A stretch of DNA of 9,101 nucleotides from Candidatus Kaiserbacteria bacterium (GTDB lineage: Bacteria > Patescibacteriota > Minisyncoccia > Phycocordibacterales > Phycocordibacteraceae). The notes under the pieces were generated by a model that had not been told where the DNA came from, did not search any database, and was given only the letters and a program-made list of their open reading frames with translations. This document shows, one piece after another, positions 1 through 7,156 of this stretch; position 1 is the stretch's first letter; each line of letters starts with the position of its first letter. The stretch lies in NCBI GenBank assembly GCA_003229135.1, contig QIHV01000077.1, positions 1 to 9,101 on the forward strand, in the 5' to 3' direction. Both the position numbers and the translations under genes were made by a program.

Positions 1-1038
1 TATCATCTTTACTTGCAGCCCGGAGAAGAAATTATACGGAGAGCCGGTGGAGTGGGAAAGTTTATGGGTTGGCAAGGTCCCACAATTACCGACTCGGGGG
101 GTTTTCAGGTTTTTTCACTGGGTGCTGCCTATGGAAAGAACATTACAAAAATTGCGCATGGAGAAGAAGCACCGCGTGAGCACGGCATTGCCGTTTATGA
201 CGATGACGTGGCAAGTCAGCACGGACAACTTGCGGTTATTGATGACGAAGGAGTAACATTTACATCGCACATCGATGGCTCACTGCATCGCTTCACACCA
301 GAGCGCTCGGTTGAGATACAGCACGCCCTTGGCGCGGATATTTTTTTTGCTTTTGATGAATGTACTGCTCCCACAGAAAAGAAAGAATATCAACGACAAG
401 CGATGGAGCGTACCCACAGATGGGCACTACGTAGTTTGAAGGCACACAGGCAAAACCTTTCAGCAAACAAAACTCAAGCTATATTTGGTATTGTACAGGG
501 CGGACGTTTTGAGGATTTGCGCGGTACAAGTGCTCGAGAAATTGCAAGTATGGAGTTTGATGGGTTCGGTATCGGTGGTTCTTTTAGCAAGGAGGATATA
601 TGTGACACGTTGCGCGCGGCGACACAAGAACTACCCGAACAAAAGCCACGACATTTTTTAGGGATTGGTGAACCAGGAGATATACTTGACGGCATCGCAA
701 ACGGAATGGATTTATTTGATTGTGTCGCGGCAACTCGTCAAGGTAGGCACGGCACCCTCTACACGCGTGGTGGGCTCATCCACCTCACTAATGAGAAATA
801 TAAAAACGACCTTACATCGCTTGACATACACACAATTGCATCTGGAACCGAGCCTTTCACACGCGCATACCTAGCGCACTTATTCCGTGCTAATGAAATG
901 CTTGGTCCAATTATTGCGTCTATGCACAACCTTGGCTTCATCTTGTCGCTTGTGGGCGGAGCTCGTACAGCAATTATAAACGGTAATTTCGAAGCATATC
1001 GTAACGATTTTCGGCAAAGCTATTATGGCAATATTTAA
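1..1038 (+). CDS. tgt: tRNA-guanine transglycosylase (Tgt), 5' end beyond the window
   Basis: Tgt swaps guanine at wobble position 34 of GUN-anticodon tRNAs for preQ1, a step of queuosine synthesis. The frame is open from base 1 and begins inside the family's YHLYLQPG segment, so the TTG at 13 is not the start; about 60-70 N-terminal residues lie off-window. In window numbering (345 residues) the catalytic Asp of DSGGFQVFSL is D31, the preQ1 pocket shows FDEC (D119, C121), GIVQGG (Q166), GG 192-193 and E198, and the nucleophile is D240 of LFDCV. Two oddities: residues 42-84 hold about 34 more residues than the E. coli protein, and the zinc motif C-x-C-x2-C reads T278, A280, T283 while its partner H309 remains. 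The pocket also has Ser at 194 and 196, where Zymomonas-type enzymes have Leu231 and Val233. The 3' end overlaps uvrB by 14 bases. The family call is firm; activity without the zinc site is open. Confidence 0.95.
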   Translation, partial: YHLYLQPGEEIIRRAGGVGKFMGWQGPTITDSGGFQVFSLGAAYGKNITKIAHGEEAPREHGIAVYDDDVASQHGQLAVIDDEGVTFTSHIDGSLHRFTPERSVEIQHALGADIFFAFDECTAPTEKKEYQRQAMERTHRWALRSLKAHRQNLSANKTQAIFGIVQGGRFEDLRGTSAREIASMEFDGFGIGGSFSKEDICDTLRAATQELPEQKPRHFLGIGEPGDILDGIANGMDLFDCVAATRQGRHGTLYTRGGLIHLTNEKYKNDLTSLDIHTIASGTEPFTRAYLAHLFRANEMLGPIIASMHNLGFILSLVGGARTAIINGNFEAYRNDFRQSYYGNI

Positions 1039-3079
1039 ATTACACACACCATTTACACCAGCCGGTGACCAGCCAACAGCTATCAAAGCTCTTTCAAAAG
1101 GGCTCTCGCAAGGGCTGCACCACCAAACACTTCTTGGTGTTACGGGTTCTGGAAAGACATATACGGTAGCAAATGTAATTGCCAATTTTGATAAGCCCAC
1201 ATTGGTTATGGCGCCAAACAAAACCTTGGCAGCACAGCTTGTGCAAGAGTACAGAGAGTTTTTCCCAGAGAATGCCGTACATTATTTTGTTTCTTACTAT
1301 GATTACTACCAGCCAGAAGCATACATCGCACACTCCGATACTTATATAGAAAAGGAGGCGATGATAAATGCAGAAATTGACCGCTTACGCCACGCCGCGA
1401 CACAGGCACTACTCACACGTCGCGATGTCATTATTGTTGCATCGGTTTCCGCTATATATGGACTTGGTTCACCGGAACAATATGAAAAAATGCATATAAA
1501 GATTGTAGTGGGTGACAAGCTATCTCGTGCCCAGTTAGTGCGCAAGCTTGTGGGGATTTATTTCACGCGTACCAATGCAGACGTGATGCCCGGGCATTTT
1601 CGTGCAATCGGTAACAGTGTGGAGGTTATGCCAGTTAACGAAAAGGTTCTATACCGCATAGTGTTTGATGAGGTCGGTCATACTAGTGTCATAGACACGC
1701 TTGATGCTGTATCTAGGGCGCGCGTTGGTACGCCAACCTCACTTTTTATATTTCCGGCAAAGCATTTTGTTACCTCGGTGGAGGAACGTGAACGTGCACT
1801 CACAAGTATCAGAACGGAACTTGATGAGCAACTCGCAAAGCTCAAGCGTGAGGGCAAGGACTTGGAAGTGGAGCGCTTGAAGCGTCGCACACTCCACGAT
1901 ATATCACTCATTCGTGAAATTGGTTACACAACTGGTATTGAAAACTACTCGCGCCACTTTGACGGGCGTGCTCAGGATGAGCCACCGTACACATTATTAT
2001 CTTATTTTCCACACACCAAAGACGGCAGAGCTGATTTCCTGACGGTTATCGATGAATCGCACGTTACAGTTCCGCAAATTGGTGGAATGTATGCTGGTGA
2101 CCGTTCACGTAAAAACGTGTTGATTGAATATGGCTTTCGACTACCGTCCGCACGTGATAACCGCCCACTTCAATTTGATGAATTTGAAGATAGAATCGGA
2201 CAAGTACTCTACACAAGTGCAACGCCAGGACATTATGAGCGTGAGCACTCAATACAACCAATGGGGCAGATTGTTGAACAGGTTATTCGTCCAACAGGGC
2301 TACTTGACCCAGAGCTTTCAGTACACGGTGTGGTTGGTACTGGTGATTACGGTGGGCAGGTGGCGGATTTCATCGATGAAACACAAAAGGTGATTGCCAA
2401 TAATGGTCGTATACTTGCGACAACACTTACTAAAGTAATGGCGGAAGACCTGACTAATTTTCTAAAAAAACGCGGTATTAAAGCTGCATATCTTCACAGT
2501 GATGTAAAAACTATAGATCGTATTACAATTCTTACCAAGTTTCGCAAAGGAGTGTTTGATGTACTCGTTGGTGTTAATCTTCTTCGCGAAGGGCTTGATC
2601 TGCCGGAAGTAGAACTAATCGGTATTCTAGATGCTGATAAAGAGGGCTTTTTGCGTAGTGAAACTTCACTCATTCAAACTATGGGTCGTGCATCACGAAA
2701 CGTAAATGGTCGTGTGCTTCTTTACGCCGATGTGATGACTGGCTCACTCACACGTGCCATTGAAGAAACAAATCGTCGTCGTACAATTCAACTTGCCTAC
2801 AATAAAAAACACGGTATTACACCAAAAACAATACATAAAGAGATTCATGATATTGCGCAATCTCTTCGCAGTGAACATGAAAAAACAATTAGCTCTTTGT
2901 TAACAATTGATGCGGAGCTCTATAAAAAAGCTCCAAAGAAATTCCTTAAAGAAAAGTACGCCCGTATGAAAGCCGCAGTTATGGCACTTGATTTTGAAAC
3001 GGCAGCGATTATTCGTGACGAGCTTGCTTTGTTAGAGGGTGATGAAAGTCTCAAAAAGAAACAAATTCGCCGTCGTTAG
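1025..3079 (+). CDS. uvrB: UvrABC system protein B (excinuclease helicase subunit)
   Basis: UvrB is the damage-verifying ATPase that UvrA loads onto DNA and that recruits UvrC. At 684 residues it is full length. Visible in order: the PAGDQPTAI Q-motif (12-20), Walker A GVTGSGKT (38-45), the YYDYYQPEAY hairpin that is threaded between DNA strands (91-100 and following), Walker B DESH (343-346), motif III SAT (398-400), the UvrA-interaction and domain 2 region between, the VLVGVNLLREGLDLPEV motif V (513-529), the QTMGRASRN motif VI (551-559), and a C-terminal UVR helical motif (about 638-672) that should pair with UvrC. No key residue is missing, in contrast to uvrA and uvrC here. The ATG at 1025 lies within tgt, has no Shine-Dalgarno and starts exactly where the family starts, which suggests translational coupling to tgt. 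No convincing terminator follows it. Confidence 0.98.
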   Translation: MAIFKLHTPFTPAGDQPTAIKALSKGLSQGLHHQTLLGVTGSGKTYTVANVIANFDKPTLVMAPNKTLAAQLVQEYREFFPENAVHYFVSYYDYYQPEAYIAHSDTYIEKEAMINAEIDRLRHAATQALLTRRDVIIVASVSAIYGLGSPEQYEKMHIKIVVGDKLSRAQLVRKLVGIYFTRTNADVMPGHFRAIGNSVEVMPVNEKVLYRIVFDEVGHTSVIDTLDAVSRARVGTPTSLFIFPAKHFVTSVEERERALTSIRTELDEQLAKLKREGKDLEVERLKRRTLHDISLIREIGYTTGIENYSRHFDGRAQDEPPYTLLSYFPHTKDGRADFLTVIDESHVTVPQIGGMYAGDRSRKNVLIEYGFRLPSARDNRPLQFDEFEDRIGQVLYTSATPGHYEREHSIQPMGQIVEQVIRPTGLLDPELSVHGVVGTGDYGGQVADFIDETQKVIANNGRILATTLTKVMAEDLTNFLKKRGIKAAYLHSDVKTIDRITILTKFRKGVFDVLVGVNLLREGLDLPEVELIGILDADKEGFLRSETSLIQTMGRASRNVNGRVLLYADVMTGSLTRAIEETNRRRTIQLAYNKKHGITPKTIHKEIHDIAQSLRSEHEKTISSLLTIDAELYKKAPKKFLKEKYARMKAAVMALDFETAAIIRDELALLEGDESLKKKQIRRR

Positions 3080-3143
3080 AATATGTAATTTATAATTATA
3101 CTTTCATTGTTGGTTGTCGTGTAAACAGGTCAATACCATTTAC

Positions 3144-3173
3144 GTGGCACGATATAGGTAATGCTGTTATAGT
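3144..3173 (+). promoter_or_regulatory. Probable sigma-70-type promoter for uvrA-uvrC
   Basis: An extended -10 element, TG-T-TATAGT (3165-3173; 5 of 6 in the hexamer), lies 18 bases after GTGGCA (3144-3149), which matches 4 of 6 of the -35 consensus. Transcription would begin near 3180, just ahead of the hairpin at 3183-3202, giving a leader of about 30 bases before the ATG at 3212. It would let uvrA-uvrC be expressed apart from tgt-uvrB. This is inferred from sequence match only; a second -10-like palindrome lies at 3091-3100. Confidence 0.5.
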
Positions 3174-3182
3174 GCATTTGAC

Positions 3183-3202
3183 CCTGCGCCGCCATGCGCA
3201 GG
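3183..3202 (+). promoter_or_regulatory. GC-rich hairpin in the uvrA leader
   Basis: CCTGCGC pairs perfectly with GCGCAGG across a 6-base loop (CGCCAT). It sits between the predicted transcription start and the uvrA ATG at 3212. The only weak Shine-Dalgarno candidate, AGG at 3200-3202 (9 bases before the ATG), is in its 3' arm and would be hidden when the stem forms, and the in-frame ATG at 3194 falls in the loop. There is no U-run after it, so it is not a standard terminator. A role in translation control or as a DNA operator is inference. Confidence 0.55.
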
Positions 3203-3211
3203 TATTACACT

Positions 3212-5872
3212 ATGAGTACTAAAAACAATGCACAACACCATAGCCATCAGCACGGCGCCGAGTGGCTGTCTGTAGTTGGCGCACGCACACATAATCTAAA
3301 GGATATTTCAGTGAAGCTCCCGCGAGGTACAATGATTGTTATTACAGGACTTTCCGGTTCAGGAAAATCGTCGCTCGCTTTTGATACTATTTTCGCAGAG
3401 GGACAACGCCGCTACGTGGAGTCACTTTCAGCGTATGCGCGCCAATTTTTAAATCAGATGGCAAAACCCGATGTAGATGAAATCACAGGACTTTCCCCAG
3501 CCATAGCTATAGATCAGAAAAGTCACTCCAATAATCCACGTTCTACAGTCGCAACCGTAACTGAAATCTATGATTATTTACGTGTCCTTTATGCACGTAT
3601 CGGACAGCCATACTGCACCAATCATGACGTACGTATTGAAAAACTTTCCAAAGAAGAAATGATTCATCTTGTACTTGACAAAGTAGAGAAAAAAAATCTA
3701 GCGAGAAAAAACTTAACAAAGAAAGATAGTAGTGTTATGGGTGTGCCATACGATCGCAGTACGGTGGTAATTTATGCACCGGTAGTGGTTGGTCGCAAGG
3801 GTGAGTACTATCAGCGTCTCTATGACCTACTTGGTAAGGGGTATGAAAAAGTTGTTATAGACGGAAAGTTAAAATCACTACGTGAAAAAATAGTGATTGA
3901 CCGCAACAAGCGTCATGATATAGATGCTGTTGTAGATAGTATTTTTGTTTCGGAATTTGAGCGCTCGCCAGATGCCGCACGCGAGCGGCTATCCGAAGCA
4001 CTCGAACTCGCATTAAAAGAAAGCGATGGATTAGTAAAAATTCAACATGCAGATAGTTCTAAAGAAACGCTCTCCTCCAAATTTATTTGTCCTGATGATG
4101 GTATGTCATTCCCAGAAGTTGAGCCACGGCTATTTTCATTTAATAGCCCATATGGAGCATGCCAAACTTGTCACGGGCTTGGTACAGCATCATTTTTTTC
4201 TGATGAAGTGTGTGCGGACTGTAATGGTGCGCGTCTACGCCCCGAAGCGCTTAGGGTATACCTGAAAGGTAAAGAAAAAGGGCTTGGTAAAAATATTGTT
4301 GACTTTACAGGTCTTTCAATTGCAGATGCAAAGAAGTTTATCAATACGTTGGAGCTTTCCGATATGCAGCTTGAAATCGCCTTTCCAATTCTTCGTGAGA
4401 TTGAAAGTCGTCTCAGTTTTATGTTAAATGTTGGATTGGACTACCTTACGCTCAATCGCTCCGGCGCCACACTCTCTGGTGGTGAAGCACAGCGAATTCG
4501 TTTGGCATCACAATTGGGAAGCGGGCTTACTGGAGCACTTTATGTTCTCGATGAGCCAACCATTGGTTTGCATCAGCACGACAACAACCGACTTATCAAT
4601 ACACTGCTCACACTTAAGAGTCTTGGTAATACGATTATTATCGTGGAGCATGATGAAGATACTATTTTTGCTGCAGATTATTTGATTGATATCGGACCGG
4701 GCGCAGGAGTGCATGGTGGTGAGGTAGTTGTTAAGGGGTGGATATCTGAACTGCTTACGGCAAAGAAAAATACAAGTGGCTCACTCACTCTCGATTATCT
4801 ACGCGGCGATACTGTAATTGCAACACCAGAGCAAAGACGTACTTCTGAAAAAGGAAATATCAAAATACGTGGAATAACGTGGCACAATCTTAAAAATCTT
4901 AACGTGGAAGTCCCGTTAGGCAAGTTTATATGTATTACGGGTGTCTCCGGTTCGGGTAAATCCACATTTCTTTATGATATTTTACATAAAAATCTTGCTG
5001 CACGTTTTAAAAAACGTCAGGCAAAACCAATTCATTGTGCTTCTATTTCAGGTACCGAGTATGCTGGGCGCGTTGTACTGATTAATCAATCACCAATTGG
5101 ACGTACCCCGCGTTCTAATCCGGCAACATATACTGGCGCTTTTACACATATACGTGACTTATTTTCTGCAACCAGTGAAGCTAGGGCGCGCGGATGGAAG
5201 CCGGGTCGGTTTTCTTTTAATGTTACTGGCGGGCGTTGTGAAGCGTGCCAAGGAAATGGTTCAGTCGCAGTGGAGATGCACTTTCTTCCAACTGTTTATG
5301 TAACATGCGATGTGTGCAATGGCACACGTTTTATGAAGGAGACGCTCAGTGTGACGTATCACGGTAAGAATATATACGAGATACTATCAATGACGGTAGA
5401 GGAAGCAATAGTTTTTTTCAAAGACGTGCCAGCTGTACATGACCGTCTCACAAGCCTTGCTTCAACAGGTCTCGAGTACTTGACACTCGGACAATCCGCA
5501 ACAACACTTTCCGGTGGGGAAGCACAGCGTGTAAAAATTGCGAGCGAGCTTTATCGCCCAATGACAATGAAAACTTTATATTTGTTTGATGAGCCGACAG
5601 TTGGTTTACACTTTGAAGATGTGCGGAAACTCCTTGAAATCCTTCAGGAGCTCGTACAGCGAGGCAATACAGTGGTAGTTATTGAACACAATTTAGATGT
5701 AATAAAAAATGCGGACTATATTATCGATTTTGGTCCCGGCGGCGGCGTGGGTGGTGGAAAGGTGGTGGCAAAAGGAACTCCGGAAGAGGTTGCCATAACA
5801 AAAGGGTCATATACTGGTGAATATCTTGCACGCACACTTTCCAAACGTTATGCAAAAAAACGACCTATCTAA
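3212..5872 (+). CDS. uvrA: UvrABC system protein A lacking the insertion domain
   Basis: UvrA is the dimeric twin-ABC ATPase that finds distorted DNA and delivers UvrB. From the ATG at 3212 it has 886 residues (E. coli: 940). Visible: Walker A1 GLSGSGKS (46-53), a UvrB-binding region (about 130-290), signature 1 LSGGEAQR (421-428) and Walker B1 [10 protein letters not shown] (445-454), Walker A2 GVSGSGKS (577-584), the [12 protein letters not shown] zinc module (675-702), signature 2 (766-773), and Walker B2 [10 protein letters not shown] (791-800). Only nine residues separate GLG (322-324) from CADC (334-337), where E. coli has about 121: the insertion domain is absent. The usual CPxCG zinc pair reads C293-P-D-D296. 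An N-terminal extension of about 18 residues is His-rich (H9, H10, H12, H14). An in-frame ATG at 3194 would add six residues. I prefer 3212 because 3194 falls in the leader hairpin. The gene overlaps uvrC by 23 bases. Confidence 0.96.
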   Translation: MSTKNNAQHHSHQHGAEWLSVVGARTHNLKDISVKLPRGTMIVITGLSGSGKSSLAFDTIFAEGQRRYVESLSAYARQFLNQMAKPDVDEITGLSPAIAIDQKSHSNNPRSTVATVTEIYDYLRVLYARIGQPYCTNHDVRIEKLSKEEMIHLVLDKVEKKNLARKNLTKKDSSVMGVPYDRSTVVIYAPVVVGRKGEYYQRLYDLLGKGYEKVVIDGKLKSLREKIVIDRNKRHDIDAVVDSIFVSEFERSPDAARERLSEALELALKESDGLVKIQHADSSKETLSSKFICPDDGMSFPEVEPRLFSFNSPYGACQTCHGLGTASFFSDEVCADCNGARLRPEALRVYLKGKEKGLGKNIVDFTGLSIADAKKFINTLELSDMQLEIAFPILREIESRLSFMLNVGLDYLTLNRSGATLSGGEAQRIRLASQLGSGLTGALYVLDEPTIGLHQHDNNRLINTLLTLKSLGNTIIIVEHDEDTIFAADYLIDIGPGAGVHGGEVVVKGWISELLTAKKNTSGSLTLDYLRGDTVIATPEQRRTSEKGNIKIRGITWHNLKNLNVEVPLGKFICITGVSGSGKSTFLYDILHKNLAARFKKRQAKPIHCASISGTEYAGRVVLINQSPIGRTPRSNPATYTGAFTHIRDLFSATSEARARGWKPGRFSFNVTGGRCEACQGNGSVAVEMHFLPTVYVTCDVCNGTRFMKETLSVTYHGKNIYEILSMTVEEAIVFFKDVPAVHDRLTSLASTGLEYLTLGQSATTLSGGEAQRVKIASELYRPMTMKTLYLFDEPTVGLHFEDVRKLLEILQELVQRGNTVVVIEHNLDVIKNADYIIDFGPGGGVGGGKVVAKGTPEEVAITKGSYTGEYLARTLSKRYAKKRPI

Positions 5873-7070
5873 ACTAAACCTACCAAGTGTGTCCGGTGTA
5901 TATCTTTTTAAGAAAGGGCACACAGTGCTTTATGTCGGTAAAGCTACAAACTTGCGCGACAGGGTGCGCTCATATTTTGATGATGACTTAATTACAACGC
6001 GCGGTCCGCGTGTTGTGGATATGGTAACTCGTGCTGACAAGCTTTTATACGAAACAACACCAACAGTACTGGAAGCACTTGTACGTGAGGCGGTTTTAAT
6101 AAAAAAATACAATCCAAAAGCAAATATTGAAGGTAAGGATGATAAAACATTTCTATATACGGTAATTACACGGGAACCTATTCCTCGAGTTCTTGTTGTA
6201 CGCGGAAAGGATTTAAACGAGAAACGTACACAAGCACGAGGTGTGAGAATATCATATGTTTTTGGTCCTTTCCCTTCTGGTACCCAGTTACGCGAAGCTC
6301 TGCGACTTATTCGCCGGATTTTTCCATTTTATGATACCGAGCGACCGGTAACGACAACTGGCAAACACATACGTACAAAAATAGAATTTAATAGACAGAT
6401 TGGTCAATACCCGCGTGATATAAGTCAAGCAGATTATCGACACTCAATACGCAGCATAGCTATATTTCTCGCTGGGCGCGCGAAGGAGCTTCGTAAAACA
6501 CTAACGCACGATATGATGCGCGCCGCACGAACTGAACAATTTGAAATTGCCACACAATACAAGCGTGAGCTCTTTGCACTTGACCACGTACAAGACGTTT
6601 CTCTCATTAAAGAAGATGATAAACAAGGTGTAGCCGGTCCGCGTATTGAAGCGTACGATACTGCACATATTTCCGGTACGAGTGCGATAGCAGTGATGGT
6701 TGTTATAGAAGACGGAACTCCACAAAAGCGATCCTATCGTACATTTCGTATTATTGGTAAGGGTAATGATGACATTGCTTCACTTCGCGAAGTGTTATCA
6801 CGCAGACTTGCCCACGACAAATGGTGCTTGCCGCGCGCCATAGTTGTAGACGGAGGGAAAATACACAAAAAAGCCGCCGAGTCAGTACTTGCCGATGCTG
6901 GGGTTGCAATACCCGTAGTAGCACTTGTAAAAGACGACAAACACCATCCACGTGAAATTATTGGGGCACGATTAGCCTGTATTTCCGAAAGAGACATAAT
7001 ACTTGCCAACAGTGAGGCACACCGTTTTGCCATCTCTCGCCATCGCCGTATGCGTCGTTTGCGCATATAG
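5850..7070 (+). CDS. uvrC: Minimal UvrABC system protein C (dual-incision nuclease)
   Basis: UvrC binds UvrB at damage and cuts 3' with its GIY-YIG domain and 5' with its RNase H-like domain. From the ATG at 5850 it has 406 residues; the family usually has about 600. Present: GIY-YIG (GVYLF 16-20, LYVGKA 27-32, R36/R38/R40, E80), a UVR motif (about 212-246) for UvrB contact, and an RNase H-like core with all four catalytic residues matching E. coli D399, D438, D466 and H538 (here D270, D308, D334, H391). Missing: the cysteine cluster between GIY-YIG and UVR (FPFYDT 158-163 to about 191 has no Cys), about 135 residues between UVR and D270, and the C-terminal (HhH)2. Only 82 bases follow before ddl, so no frameshifted HhH remnant is hidden there. 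A GTG at 5817 would add 11 residues deeper in uvrA; 5850 fits the family start better. No Shine-Dalgarno; coupling to uvrA is likely. Confidence 0.94.
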   Translation: MQKNDLSKLNLPSVSGVYLFKKGHTVLYVGKATNLRDRVRSYFDDDLITTRGPRVVDMVTRADKLLYETTPTVLEALVREAVLIKKYNPKANIEGKDDKTFLYTVITREPIPRVLVVRGKDLNEKRTQARGVRISYVFGPFPSGTQLREALRLIRRIFPFYDTERPVTTTGKHIRTKIEFNRQIGQYPRDISQADYRHSIRSIAIFLAGRAKELRKTLTHDMMRAARTEQFEIATQYKRELFALDHVQDVSLIKEDDKQGVAGPRIEAYDTAHISGTSAIAVMVVIEDGTPQKRSYRTFRIIGKGNDDIASLREVLSRRLAHDKWCLPRAIVVDGGKIHKKAAESVLADAGVAIPVVALVKDDKHHPREIIGARLACISERDIILANSEAHRFAISRHRRMRRLRI

Positions 7071-7138
7071 AAAATAAACCACAGTAGCTACGATGTTGGT
7101 TTTGCACGTACACAGTACCAAACTTACGTATATTTTTT

Positions 7139-7156
7139 GTATACTATAAAGTATGC
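7139..7156 (+). promoter_or_regulatory. Inverted repeat and -10 element at the ddl start
   Basis: GTATAC (7139-7144) and GTATGC (7151-7156) can pair as a 6-bp stem with one G-U, around the loop TATAAA. The second arm contains the ddl ATG. The same bases include TATACT (7140-7145; 5 of 6 of the -10 consensus), placed so that transcription would begin at or next to the ATG at 7153, which would give a leaderless mRNA. No convincing -35 is seen. The rest of the 82-base spacer (7071-7152) shows no Shine-Dalgarno and no GC-rich terminator. Confidence 0.4.

Noticed and set aside
880..1221. Antisense open frame of 113 codons across the tgt-uvrB junction
   Set aside because: It lies wholly over two recognised genes, has no recognisable protein features, and is explained by their base composition. 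The same holds for the antisense frame at 6734-7066.
3091..3100. TATAATTATA, a perfect -10 consensus on both strands
   Set aside because: No -35 match at 16-18 bases on the plus strand, and it lies more than 110 bases from uvrA, while a better-placed extended -10 exists at 3165-3173.
3184..3201. LexA-box-like CTG...CAG upstream of uvrA
   Set aside because: The spacing between CTG and CAG is 12 bases, not the 10 of the E. coli SOS box, and the pattern is fully explained by the GC-rich hairpin. No second copy occurs at uvrB.
5817..5849. Upstream GTG start for uvrC
   Set aside because: It would add 11 residues without family similarity and deepen the overlap with uvrA to 56 bases; the ATG at 5850 is adequate.
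5850..7070. uvrC as a decayed pseudogene
   Set aside because: The frame is intact, all catalytic residues of both nuclease domains are kept, and the losses are whole clean segments.
7096..7121. Terminator hairpin after uvrC (TTGGT/ACCAA, overlapping GTAC/GTAC)
   Set aside because: The stems are short, compete with each other, and no U-run follows directly.
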